From contig JASEHX010000020.1 of assembly GCA_030018645.1 (NCBI GenBank), positions 1 through 15,260 of the forward strand: a DNA stretch of 15,260 bases, read 5' to 3'. The stretch is from Candidatus Margulisiibacteriota bacterium (lineage in GTDB: Bacteria; Margulisbacteria; WOR-1; O2-12-FULL-45-9). This document shows, piece after piece, positions 1 through 6,695 of this stretch. Positions within the stretch are counted from its first letter, which is position 1. Each line of letters starts with the position of its first letter. Below the pieces are notes generated by a model, which made no database searches, had not been told where the DNA came from, and saw only the letters and a list, made by a program, of their open reading frames with translations. The position numbers were made by a program, and so were the translations under genes.

Positions 1-1
1 G

Positions 2-199
2 GCCAACGTCCCTTCGCCTGCGACCACCGAAGAAGTTGCCCCTCCAATCGATAAAAACGGCGAACAGCAGCTCGATCTCTATTACCAAAAGAAAATGCTG
101 GGAGATCGGTTGTGGGACAGCATTGCCCGGGTTTTGGTTTCCGGCGCTATTTTTGCCTACTGCCGCCTCCAAGCCAAGAAATTGGAGGAAAGAGCGTGA
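2..199 (+). CDS. 3' end of an unidentified protein gene (partial)
   Basis: The frame is open from the window edge to TGA at 197-199 and gives the last 65 residues of a protein. The visible part has a Pro/Ala/Glu-rich stretch (about residues 5-15), a polar stretch with DLYYQKKMLGDRLWD, a weakly hydrophobic segment (ARVLVSGAIFAYCRLQA) that might be a membrane or buried helix, and a charged end (KKLEERA). I do not recognise a family. It does not look like the end of GcvT, which often precedes gcvH. The stop overlaps the GTG start of gcvH (GTGA, 4 bases), so the two are probably translated in one operon and the protein may be linked to glycine cleavage or lipoylation, but that is only inference from position. 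Confidence 0.55.
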   Translation, partial: ANVPSPATTEEVAPPIDKNGEQQLDLYYQKKMLGDRLWDSIARVLVSGAIFAYCRLQAKKLEERA

Positions 200-582
200 G
201 TAATTATCCTGAAAACTTAAAATATAGCAAAGAGCATGAATGGGTAAAAGTTGACGGCAATGTCGCCACGGTGGGCATTAGCTTCCATGCCCAAGACGCA
301 TTAGGCGATGTGGTTTATGTTGAGCTTCCTCCGGTCGGTAAAGAACTAAAGGTCATGGAAGAATTTGGCGTGGTTGAGTCGGTTAAATCTGTGTCTTCCT
401 TGTTTTGTCCCATCAGCGGCAAAGTAATTGAAGTCAATTCGGCCTTAAACTCTTCCCCACAAGCCGTCAACGAAGATCCTTATGGCAAGGGATGGATCAT
501 CAAAATTGAGATGTCGAACCCAGTAGAAGTTAATTCTTTGCTTTCATCGCAAGACTATATTAGATTAATCGAACAACAATGA
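196..582 (+). CDS. gcvH: Glycine cleavage system H protein
   Basis: This is the lipoyl carrier of the glycine cleavage complex. It shuttles the aminomethyl group from the P protein to the T protein and is reoxidised by the L protein in the cytoplasm. I chose the GTG at 196 over the ATG at 112 because GGAGGAA (184-190) lies 5 bases upstream and because the product then starts SNYPENLKYSKEHEWV, the normal N-terminus of the family. The 128 aa length is typical. The lipoylation motif GVVESVKSVSS is present, with the acceptor lysine at residue 64, the same number as in E. coli GcvH. The gene overlaps the upstream partial gene and gcvPA by 4 bases each (GTGA and ATGA), indicating translational coupling. 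Confidence 0.95.
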   Translation: MSNYPENLKYSKEHEWVKVDGNVATVGISFHAQDALGDVVYVELPPVGKELKVMEEFGVVESVKSVSSLFCPISGKVIEVNSALNSSPQAVNEDPYGKGWIIKIEMSNPVEVNSLLSSQDYIRLIEQQ

Positions 583-1838
583 GTTATGTCCCGAACACCG
601 TCCGCGACCAAAAAGAACTTTTGCAAACTATCGGCAAGTCCTCGCTAGAAGAGCTGTTTGCCGATATTCCAGCTAAAGCCAAATTCCAGGGACAATTAAC
701 CCTGCCCCCCCCGCTCTCTGAACCAGAATTGCTCGCAGAATTAAAAGCATTGAGCGAAAAGAATACGCCGGCTTCTTCATTTCTGGGGGGCGGGAATTAT
801 AACCACTTTGTTCCCAGTGTTGTAAGCCATATCGTCAGTCGGTCAGAATTTTATACTGCCTACACTCCCTACCAAGCCGAAATGAGCCAGGGGATGCTGC
901 AGGCCATTTTTGAATACCAAAGCCTGATCTGTGAATTAACCGGCATGGACATTGCCAATGCTTCCCTGTACGATGGCGCCACGGCCATGGCGGAAGCCAT
1001 GCTGCTAGCCTGTCGCGCGACCAATAGAAAAGAGGTTGTTGTTTCTAATGCTGTCCATCCTGAATATCGCAAAGTATTAAAAACCTATGCCTCTGCCGCC
1101 GGATTATTAATTAAAGAAGCCCCCTATCCTAAAGGACTTACGACTTACGACTTACGACTTACGACTAGCAGCGCTTGCTTTATTTTGCAGCAGCCCAACT
1201 TTTTTGGTTGCATTGAAGAGGTTGCCGGCCTAGCTGAAAAAATTCATGCCGCCGGGGCTCTATTCATTGTCAGTGTGGACCCCATTTCTCTAGGTCTCCT
1301 CAAGGCGCCGGGAGAATATGGTGCAGATGTGGTGGTCGGCGAAGGGCAGGCACTGGGAAATCCTCAATCCTTTGGCGGGCCCGGCCTGGGGATTTTTGCC
1401 GCCAAAAAAGACTTTTTCCGCCATGTCCCCGGCCGCATTGTGGGGCAGACGGTGGATGCCGACGGCAAAAGAGGGTTTTGCTTGACCATGCAAACGCGCG
1501 AACAGCACATCCGCCGCGAAAAGGCCACTTCCAACATCTGCAGCAACGAAGCTTTGGTTGCCCTGGCCGCCACGGTATATTTGTCGGTTATGGGAAAGCA
1601 GGGTTTGCGGAAAGTGGCAGAACTCTGTTTGCAAAAAGCCAATTACCTTAAAAAGAAGCTGGGGAATAAGGTTGTGTTTTCTGCTCCGACCTTTAAAGAA
1701 TTTGTAGTTAAAACAAAAGCGCCGATCGGTTTAAATTTGGAGACCTACTATCCTGAATTAAAAGATTGCCGTTTGATTTGTGTAACTGAACTATGTAAAA
1801 AAGCGGAGTTGGACGAATTGGCCCAAAGGATCTCTTAA
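579..1838 (+). CDS. gcvPA: Glycine dehydrogenase (decarboxylating) subunit 1
   Basis: This is the alpha subunit of the two-subunit P protein, which decarboxylates glycine and loads the aminomethyl group on GcvH. Family blocks are clear: the N-terminal SLEELFADIP, FLGGGNYNHFVPSVV (about residues 68-82), FYTAYTPYQAEMSQGMLQ, the ELTGMDIANASLYDGATA block, QQPNFFG, and the C-terminal TREQHIRREKATSNICSN. The 419 aa length is a little short of the usual 440-450. Part of the deficit lies just before QQPNFFG, where residues 186-196 are encoded by a 7-base tandem repeat (1136-1166). The PLP lysine is carried by the partner subunit GcvPB, whose gene normally follows directly but is not in this window, so it must lie elsewhere if the enzyme works. 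The start overlaps the end of gcvH by 4 bases. Confidence 0.95.
   Translation: MSYVPNTVRDQKELLQTIGKSSLEELFADIPAKAKFQGQLTLPPPLSEPELLAELKALSEKNTPASSFLGGGNYNHFVPSVVSHIVSRSEFYTAYTPYQAEMSQGMLQAIFEYQSLICELTGMDIANASLYDGATAMAEAMLLACRATNRKEVVVSNAVHPEYRKVLKTYASAAGLLIKEAPYPKGLTTYDLRLTTSSACFILQQPNFFGCIEEVAGLAEKIHAAGALFIVSVDPISLGLLKAPGEYGADVVVGEGQALGNPQSFGGPGLGIFAAKKDFFRHVPGRIVGQTVDADGKRGFCLTMQTREQHIRREKATSNICSNEALVALAATVYLSVMGKQGLRKVAELCLQKANYLKKKLGNKVVFSAPTFKEFVVKTKAPIGLNLETYYPELKDCRLICVTELCKKAELDELAQRIS
1136..1166 (+). repeat. Tandem heptanucleotide repeat inside gcvPA
   Basis: The unit ACTTACG occurs four times in a row (1136-1142, 1143-1149, 1150-1156, 1157-1163), followed by a partial copy ACT. All copies are identical. 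The unit is not a multiple of three, so gain or loss of one copy would shift the gcvPA frame. The current copy number keeps the frame open. Confidence 0.95.
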
Positions 1839-1851
1839 CCCCATCTTATCT

Positions 1852-1863
1852 TGCCAAAAGGCA
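1852..1863. repeat. 12-base palindrome TGCC-AAAA-GGCA, copy 1
   Basis: A 4-bp stem with an AAAA loop lies 13 bases after the gcvPA stop. The identical 12-mer recurs at 13117-13128 in the dnaA leader, so it may be a dispersed extragenic motif rather than a local hairpin. Confidence 0.5.
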
Positions 1864-1869
1864 GGGCCG

Positions 1870-1890
1870 CTTCCCCTTATTAAGGGGAAG
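1870..1890 (+). terminator. Possible weak terminator or extragenic palindrome after gcvPA
   Basis: The arms CTTCCCCTTA (1870-1879) and TAAGGGGAAG (1881-1890) are exactly complementary around a single central base, so a hairpin of about 8 bp with a small loop can form. No U-run follows (ATAATTCG), so it is not a canonical intrinsic terminator. It may protect the mRNA end or be a repetitive palindrome. Confidence 0.4.
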
Positions 1891-2008
1891 ATAATTCGAC
1901 ACTATCGGCGATATGGTGCTGGGTTTAGCGAAAATGAGTTTGAATGTAAAATTGCTGGATTATGGGAAAAGGGCAAGGGAGGCAATAAAAGGAGAAGAAA
2001 GGATTATA

Positions 2009-2030
2009 AGGGTTTGGTTAACCCTTTTTT
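2009..2030 (+). terminator. Rho-independent terminator
   Basis: Stem AGGGTT (2009-2014), loop TGGTT, stem AACCCT (2020-2025), then TTTTT (2026-2030). The orientation suits termination of the gcv transcript before the vapBC promoter. It lies 170 bases after the gcvPA stop. Confidence 0.7.
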
Positions 2031-2106
2031 GCGTTTTGTAGATAATTTCACTCCTCCCGCCTTTTTTCCCTTTTTTTCTTTTCTTCCTTATGGAGCCGAA
2101 ATCAGC

Positions 2107-2135
2107 TTGACAAAATAATTGTATTGTCATACAAT
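2107..2135 (+). promoter_or_regulatory. Promoter of the toxin-antitoxin operon
   Basis: A perfect -35 box TTGACA (2107-2112), a 17-base spacer and a -10 box TACAAT (2130-2135; one base from TATAAT). The predicted start of transcription is near 2142, and GGAGG (2142-2146) stands 8 bases before the ATG, so the leader would be very short. Confidence 0.85.
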
Positions 2136-2140
2136 TGTAT
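2117..2140. promoter_or_regulatory. Probable autoregulatory operator of vapBC
   Basis: Two palindromes overlap here. AATTGTAT-TGTC-ATACAATT (2117-2136) has 8-bp arms, and ATACAATTGTAT (2129-2140) is a perfect 12-bp palindrome sharing the ATACAA arm. Together they give three half-sites of the ATTGTAT type covering the spacer and the -10 box. RHH antitoxins usually bind such palindromes and repress their own promoter, so this is a likely antitoxin or toxin-antitoxin binding site. Confidence 0.65.
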
Positions 2141-2154
2141 TGGAGGCGTTAAAA

Positions 2155-2415
2155 ATGCAATATGCAGTTACTAATATACGGGTTGAGGCGGGGGCATTGA
2201 AGGAATTGAAACATAGGGCCGTTGAAGAGGGAAGAAGGGTGGCAGAGTTGGTGCGGGAAGCGATTCGAGAATATTTGCGCAAAAATGCAGCTAGCACTGC
2301 CAGGCGAATCGCAAAAAACGATCCCTTGTTGTCAATAATTGGGATTTGTAAAACTAAGATCAAGGACGGATCTGAAAAGCACGATGAGCAGCTTTATGGC
2401 AGCAAAAAAAGATGA
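2155..2415 (+). CDS. vapB: Ribbon-helix-helix (CopG-like) antitoxin
   Basis: This is the probable antitoxin and transcriptional autorepressor of the PIN toxin encoded next to it. I chose the ATG at 2155 rather than 2119 because GGAGG lies 8 bases upstream and because the earlier start would lie inside the promoter. The 86 aa product begins with a short strand segment (AVTNIRV) followed by two helices (ALKELKHRAVEEG and VAELVREAIREYLRK), the expected RHH layout for DNA binding as a dimer. The C-terminal half (about residues 45-86) is basic and polar and probably wraps the toxin. The stop overlaps the vapC start by 4 bases (ATGA). The assignment to VapB is by partner and fold; sequence families of such antitoxins are diverse. 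Confidence 0.82.
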   Translation: MQYAVTNIRVEAGALKELKHRAVEEGRRVAELVREAIREYLRKNAASTARRIAKNDPLLSIIGICKTKIKDGSEKHDEQLYGSKKR

Positions 2416-2819
2416 AAAGGTTTGTTGACACCGGATTTTTTATTGCCCTTTTAGATCGGGGGGATATCCATTTTGACAAAGCCCGAGAATGTCTACAATC
2501 GCAAATTGACGACAAAGCCAAATTAATTACCAGCAATATGGTCCTTTCGGAAACCATTACCTGGCTTCGTTATCACGCTGGCTATAGATATGCGAAAGAA
2601 TTTGGTGATAAGTTTCGGCATTCCGAGTTAGTCGAAACGCTTTGGGTTGATTCGTATATAGAGAGCGAAGCGTGGAAAATCTTTCTTAAATATTCTGATC
2701 ATGAGCTTAGTTATGTTGACTGCCTTTCCTTTGCCTGTATGAGAACCCACCAAATCAACAAGGTTTTAACCTTTGATAAGCATTTCCGTCAGGTAGGTTT
2801 TGTTGTTTTCCCTCATTAG
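2412..2819 (+). CDS. vapC: PIN-domain toxin ribonuclease (VapC family)
   Basis: This 135 aa protein is a predicted Mg2+-dependent endoribonuclease of the PIN fold. VapC toxins typically cut tRNA or rRNA and stop translation until neutralised by the antitoxin. The acidic active-site set is visible: Asp6 in FVDTGFFIAL, Glu47 in NMVLSETITWL, Asp103 in LSYVDCLSFA and Asp122 in LTFDKHF. The end HFRQVGFVVFP is typical of the family. All key residues are present, so it looks intact. It is translationally coupled to the antitoxin by a 4-base overlap. Its stop lies 3 bases from the stop of the oppositely oriented gyrA, with no terminator between them. The RNA target cannot be told from sequence. Confidence 0.9.
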   Translation: MKRFVDTGFFIALLDRGDIHFDKARECLQSQIDDKAKLITSNMVLSETITWLRYHAGYRYAKEFGDKFRHSELVETLWVDSYIESEAWKIFLKYSDHELSYVDCLSFACMRTHQINKVLTFDKHFRQVGFVVFPH

Positions 2820-2822
2820 CTA

Positions 2823-5800
2823 TTACATGGGTTTTTCGTCCGGAATCGCTTCTTCTTCTTTCACCACGCGGGCCAGATCAACCAAGCGGTCGTCGTCGTC
2901 GAGACGGACGAGGCGGACGCCTTTGGCATAGCGCCCCTGGGCAGAAATGCCTTTGGCTTCCTGCCGCATCATGGTGCCATTGGCCGTGACAAAAAGGATT
3001 TCGTCGTCTTTGTGGATAAACATAAATTTGGAGACCTCATCGTCGTCGCGCAGTTTAATGGCTATGTGCCCCTTCCCTCCCCGGCTCTGGGCGCCAAATT
3101 CTTTGATCGGCATGCGCTTGCCAAAGCCATGGGTTGAAACGGCCAATAAATCTTGCCCTTCTTCAACAATATCCATCGAAACCACCCTGTCTTTTTTAGC
3201 CAGCCGAATTCCACGCACGCCGGCCGCCGTCCGCCCCATTGGCCGGACTAGTTTTTCGGGGAAGCGTATCATAATGCCGTTGGCGGTCCCCATTATTATT
3301 TCCTGTTTGCCGCCGGTCATGCGCACCCAGCGCAATTCATCGTCTTCTTTTAGTTTAATGGCAATAATCCCGGTCCGCCGGATACTTGAGAATTCCTCAA
3401 GGGAAACTTTTTTAATGTTCCCGTGAACGGTAGCCATGGCCAGGAAGGAGTTTTTATTAAATTCTTTGACTGAAATGGCGGCCGTAACCGTTTCGCCCAT
3501 AGAAAGTTCTAGGAAATTGGCAATGGACTGCCCCTTGGCGCTGCGTGCCGCCTCTGGCAGTTCGTAGGCCTTGACCTTGTAAACCTTGCCTTTGTTGGTA
3601 AAGAAAAGGACGTGCGATAAGGTTGAGCAGGTAAAGATCTTGTCAATTACATCCTCTTCCCTGGTTGCCATTCCCGCCACGCCGCGCCCTCCCCGCTTTT
3701 GCGCGCGGAAGACCGAAACGGGCATGCGCTTTACATAGCCGTCGCGGGTGATGATGACGGCAATTTCCATGTCTTCAACCAATTCTTCCTCTTCAATTTC
3801 CTCGGCCTCGCCAATAATTTTTGTCAGCCGGCTTCCGGCAAAGTTTTCTGCGATTTCGCCCAATTCTTTTTTGATAACCCCCAAGATTTTTTTTGCGCTC
3901 TCCAAGATTTCTTTTAATTCGGCAATCTTGGCTTTCAGTGCTTTGTGCTCATCCTGCAATTTCTTGGTTTCCAGCTGGGTCAGCTTTTGCAGTTTCATGT
4001 CGAGGATGGCTTGCGCTTGGACCTCGGACAGTTTATATTTCTTCATCAATCCGACGCGGGCCTCGTCAACTGATTTTGATTTTTTAATTAACGCCACCAC
4101 GCCGTCAATGTCCTGCAGGGCAATTAATAATCCTTCCAAGATGTGCGCTTGTTCTTCCGCCTTGCGAAGGTCAAATTTGGTGCGGCGGGTCACCACTTCT
4201 TGGCGGTGCTTGACATAGCATTCTAAAATTTGTTTAAGGCCAAGCAGCAAAGGAACCCCGTCAACCAGCGCCACCATATTGATGCCAAAAGTGGTTTGCA
4301 GTTCGGTGCGCTTAAATAATTGGTTGATGACTATTTCCGGGTTTGAGTCGCGCTTGATTTCGATATAGATGCGCATACCGTCGCGGTCAGACTCGTCGCG
4401 CAGGTCAGAAATTCCTTTGATCTTTTTATCTTTAACTTGCTCGGCAATGTTTTCAATTAAAGTGGCTTTATTAACTTGGTACGGCAGTTCGGTAATAATA
4501 ATGGCCTGTTTGCCGCCGCGCACTTCTTCAACCTCATGTTTAGCGCGCAAAGTAATAATGCCGCGGCCGGTTTCATAGGCCTGTTTGATGCCGCCCCTCC
4601 CGCAAATAAACCCGCCGGTAGGAAAATCAGGGCCTTTGATAATTTTATTTAGGGCCTCGTTCGTTATCTCCGGGTCGTCAATTACCGCCATGGTCCCGGC
4701 CACCACTTCTTCCAAATTGTGCGGCGGAATGTTGGTGGCCATGCCGACGGCAATGCCGGAAGATCCGTTGATCAGCAAGTTGGGGATTCGGGCCGGCAGG
4801 ACCAGAGGCTCCTGCAATGATTCGTCAAAGTTGGGCCCAAAATCAACCGTTTCTTTTTCAATGTCGGCCAGCATTTCGACGGCGTGCTTGTGGAGGCGGA
4901 CCTCGGTGTTGTGACTGATAAAACCATTAGAAACGAAAGAATGGCAAGGGCTTGCAACTTTTATGGAAAAAACTTGTTTCTTTTTGCCTTCTTTGACGGA
5001 AACAATTTTGTCAAAAAGATACTTGTTTGCCCTTAGTGCCTGGTACAATTGCTGGTCTTCGGGAATTAGGATCTGCTGCAATCGTCCCCAATGCTGCTCA
5101 ATTTTCGGATATCGATCAAGATTATGTTTTATTAACCATTCCCTCTGTCTTTTATAGCGGTTTCCTCGCCGCAGATATTCAGCCAGAAATGGGATAAAAT
5201 CTGTTTTAGACATAACCCATCCGCTTGCGTTTCGAGAAGCAATTTCTTGCAGTTTGTCTTTTTTCCTTTTTGTGGCAAAATTTACCTGCTCCATAAAAAG
5301 GTTAAGGTTCGCATGCCCGCGAATAAACAATTTAAAAGTATTGCGTGTTTTCTGCCATCGATATGAAGAGTCAATCCCAAAACGCAGCAATAAAAGCTGC
5401 AAATCCTGCATCAATTTTTTGCTGACAGAAATAAACGTGATTTCAAGTAGCGATAAGCCCTTCGACTTATAAACGCTGCCGTCTCCTTCGGCATATCCTC
5501 TTAAAAAAGCCGCCATTGACGCTTTTGTTGAACAAAAAATGATTTCGGGCACCTGCCTGGTCTTTGCACGCCCGCGGAGAAGCCCCAGATTATTTAAAAA
5601 TTCAATTACCTGCAACGAATGTATTTCCAGAGACGTGTATGGTTTGCGAGTGAATCCCTGCGGCCTTCTGACAAATTCGTGCAACCGGCAATCCGGGAAA
5701 ACTTTCCCGAAACATTCTTTAAATTGTTCAATAAATTCCTTGTCGTTATTGCAAAAGCCAATCTGTTCTTTCCCAATATTGCCTTCGGCTACCACGGCGC

Positions 5801-6638
5801 CCAAAACAAAGGCCAGTTCCGGACACATACGTTCCGGCAAAACATGTTCTTGCCGCCGATTTTTGGGCTTAGGGAAAAAGTCTCCCAGCGCGGGCGCTTC
5901 GTCGGGAAAAAGCAGTGGGCTCCTACTGATAACTGCAATGTCCCCTTCGGCAATTTCTTTAAGCAGCTTCCACCTAAGCTGCGGCTTGCCTCTTTCCCCT
6001 TTTTGCCAGGTAAGGATGGGGTGGTTTAAGCTCCCGCTCAAAGAAAATCCCCTAAAGGTTTCAATCGTTTTGGTCTCGTGCTCTCCTGAGTCAAACCATT
6101 CTGTCGCCCGATTAATTTTATTATTCATAGATAGCACGTCGATTGAAACCGGCGAATTATGGGGGATTTTTTCTATTTGCAGCAGCCCATCCGCCGTTAC
6201 AACCCGCGTGTCGCCGCTCACACAGTAGCGCATTGCTGCCGGAGAATCGCCATCAACGCTGCCAAAGTTGCCTTGCCCGTCGACTAGCGGATAACGCAGT
6301 GAAAAATCCTGCGCCATGCGGACCATGGATTCGTAGACCGCCAGATCGCCGTGCGGATGGTATTTCCCAAGGACCTCGCCGACCACCCTGGCCGATTTTT
6401 TATATGGCTTCCCGGGCTGCAGCCCGAGCTCGTCCATGGCAAAAAGGATGCGGCGATGCACCGGCTTTAGCCCGTCGCGGACATCGGGAAGCGCTCGGCC
6501 AACAATGACGCTCATTGAATAATCGATGTACGACGTCTTCATCTCGTTTTCGAGAGAAGCGTCTATGATGCGCCTTGGGTCATCTTCGGGGATGCTTTTC
6601 CCTCTCGTTCTCTTTACTGCTTCCTTTTCTTCCGCCAT
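2823..6638 (-). CDS. gyrA: DNA gyrase subunit A, interrupted by an intein
   Basis: This is the breakage-reunion subunit of DNA gyrase, which with GyrB introduces negative supercoils. The ORF is 1271 aa; removing the intein (residues 139-577) leaves 832 aa, normal for GyrA. Visible are the N-terminal winged-helix part (YSMSVIVGRALPDVRDGLKPV, about 40-60), the catalytic Tyr138 in AAMRY just before the intein, TEVRLHKHAVEML just after it, and the coiled-coil and beta-pinwheel regions. The GyrA box QKRGGRG starts at residue 980 (541 without the intein), which separates GyrA from ParC. AGGGAG precedes the ATG closely. The gene is the last of the dnaN-dciA-gyrB-gyrA run, 57 bases after gyrB, and its stop almost touches that of vapC. 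Confidence 0.97.
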   Translation of the reverse strand: MAEEKEAVKRTRGKSIPEDDPRRIIDASLENEMKTSYIDYSMSVIVGRALPDVRDGLKPVHRRILFAMDELGLQPGKPYKKSARVVGEVLGKYHPHGDLAVYESMVRMAQDFSLRYPLVDGQGNFGSVDGDSPAAMRYCVSGDTRVVTADGLLQIEKIPHNSPVSIDVLSMNNKINRATEWFDSGEHETKTIETFRGFSLSGSLNHPILTWQKGERGKPQLRWKLLKEIAEGDIAVISRSPLLFPDEAPALGDFFPKPKNRRQEHVLPERMCPELAFVLGAVVAEGNIGKEQIGFCNNDKEFIEQFKECFGKVFPDCRLHEFVRRPQGFTRKPYTSLEIHSLQVIEFLNNLGLLRGRAKTRQVPEIIFCSTKASMAAFLRGYAEGDGSVYKSKGLSLLEITFISVSKKLMQDLQLLLLRFGIDSSYRWQKTRNTFKLFIRGHANLNLFMEQVNFATKRKKDKLQEIASRNASGWVMSKTDFIPFLAEYLRRGNRYKRQREWLIKHNLDRYPKIEQHWGRLQQILIPEDQQLYQALRANKYLFDKIVSVKEGKKKQVFSIKVASPCHSFVSNGFISHNTEVRLHKHAVEMLADIEKETVDFGPNFDESLQEPLVLPARIPNLLINGSSGIAVGMATNIPPHNLEEVVAGTMAVIDDPEITNEALNKIIKGPDFPTGGFICGRGGIKQAYETGRGIITLRAKHEVEEVRGGKQAIIITELPYQVNKATLIENIAEQVKDKKIKGISDLRDESDRDGMRIYIEIKRDSNPEIVINQLFKRTELQTTFGINMVALVDGVPLLLGLKQILECYVKHRQEVVTRRTKFDLRKAEEQAHILEGLLIALQDIDGVVALIKKSKSVDEARVGLMKKYKLSEVQAQAILDMKLQKLTQLETKKLQDEHKALKAKIAELKEILESAKKILGVIKKELGEIAENFAGSRLTKIIGEAEEIEEEELVEDMEIAVIITRDGYVKRMPVSVFRAQKRGGRGVAGMATREEDVIDKIFTCSTLSHVLFFTNKGKVYKVKAYELPEAARSAKGQSIANFLELSMGETVTAAISVKEFNKNSFLAMATVHGNIKKVSLEEFSSIRRTGIIAIKLKEDDELRWVRMTGGKQEIIMGTANGIMIRFPEKLVRPMGRTAAGVRGIRLAKKDRVVSMDIVEEGQDLLAVSTHGFGKRMPIKEFGAQSRGGKGHIAIKLRDDDEVSKFMFIHKDDEILFVTANGTMMRQEAKGISAQGRYAKGVRLVRLDDDDRLVDLARVVKEEEAIPDEKPM
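4908..6224 (-). mobile_element. GyrA intein with LAGLIDADG homing endonuclease
   Basis: This 439 aa protein intron splices itself out of the GyrA precursor. Cys1 in CVSGDTRVVTADG is the N-splicing block. GSLNHPIL (about 64-71) is block B, with Ser in place of the usual Thr of TxxH. The end VASPCHSFVSNGFISHN supplies the C-terminal His-Asn, and the next extein residue is Thr. Two LAGLIDADG-type motifs are present: AFVLGAVVAEG (about 138-148) and FLRGYAEGDG (about 240-249), each with its acidic residue, so the endonuclease may be active. It sits directly after the catalytic tyrosine, the site used by mycobacterial GyrA inteins. Base composition in sampled lines (40% and 48% GC by hand) is close to the host gene, suggesting long residence or a donor of similar composition. 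Confidence 0.95.
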
Positions 6639-6695
6639 ATTCTCCCTTCACGGGCCTGACGGCCGTCAGGCAGTCCCTCACGGGACTTCTTTTAA
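6639..6695 (-). promoter_or_regulatory. Triple-hairpin spacer between gyrB and gyrA
   Basis: Read on the minus strand, the gyrB-gyrA mRNA would hold GTCCC-GTGA-GGGAC (6673-6686), the perfect palindrome GCCTGACGGCCGTCAGGC (6654-6671), and CCC-GTGAA-GGG (6644-6654). The third hairpin overlaps the presumed gyrA ribosome binding site AAGGGAG. The outer two hairpins are near-copies of each other. No U-run follows, so this is not a plain terminator. It could attenuate translation of gyrA, mark an RNA processing site, or be a repetitive extragenic palindrome. Confidence 0.6.

Larger units (their letters stand above)
1839..2154. other. Non-coding spacer between gcvPA and the toxin-antitoxin pair
   Basis: This 316-base stretch holds no convincing gene. 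In order it contains a 12-base palindrome (1852-1863), a 21-base palindrome (1870-1890), a purine-rich tract (about 1964-2002), an intrinsic terminator (2009-2030), a pyrimidine tract with one purine in 39 bases (2051-2089), and the vapBC promoter/operator (2107-2140). A 42-codon ORF at 1913-2041 has no ribosome binding site and runs through the terminator hairpin, so I do not call it. Confidence 0.8.

Noticed and set aside
112..195. Upstream ATG start for gcvH
   Set aside because: It would add 28 residues foreign to the family and lie wholly within the upstream gene. The GTG at 196 has a strong ribosome binding site.
1913..2041. Short ORF of 42 residues between gcvPA and vapB
   Set aside because: It has no ribosome binding site, runs through the terminator hairpin, and its end is encoded by the hairpin itself.
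5539..6228. 229-residue plus-strand ORF and several smaller ones across 4369-6508
   Set aside because: They lie antisense to gyrA and its intein, whose motifs are clear on the minus strand. The products show no known domain and no ribosome binding site was evident.
6413..6426. 14-base palindrome CGGGCTGCAGCCCG in gyrA
   Set aside because: It encodes conserved GyrA residues (GLQPG region) and is probably a coincidence of codon choice.
2823..6638. ParC (topoisomerase IV) instead of GyrA
   Set aside because: The GyrA box QKRGGRG is present and the gene sits directly after gyrB in the origin operon.
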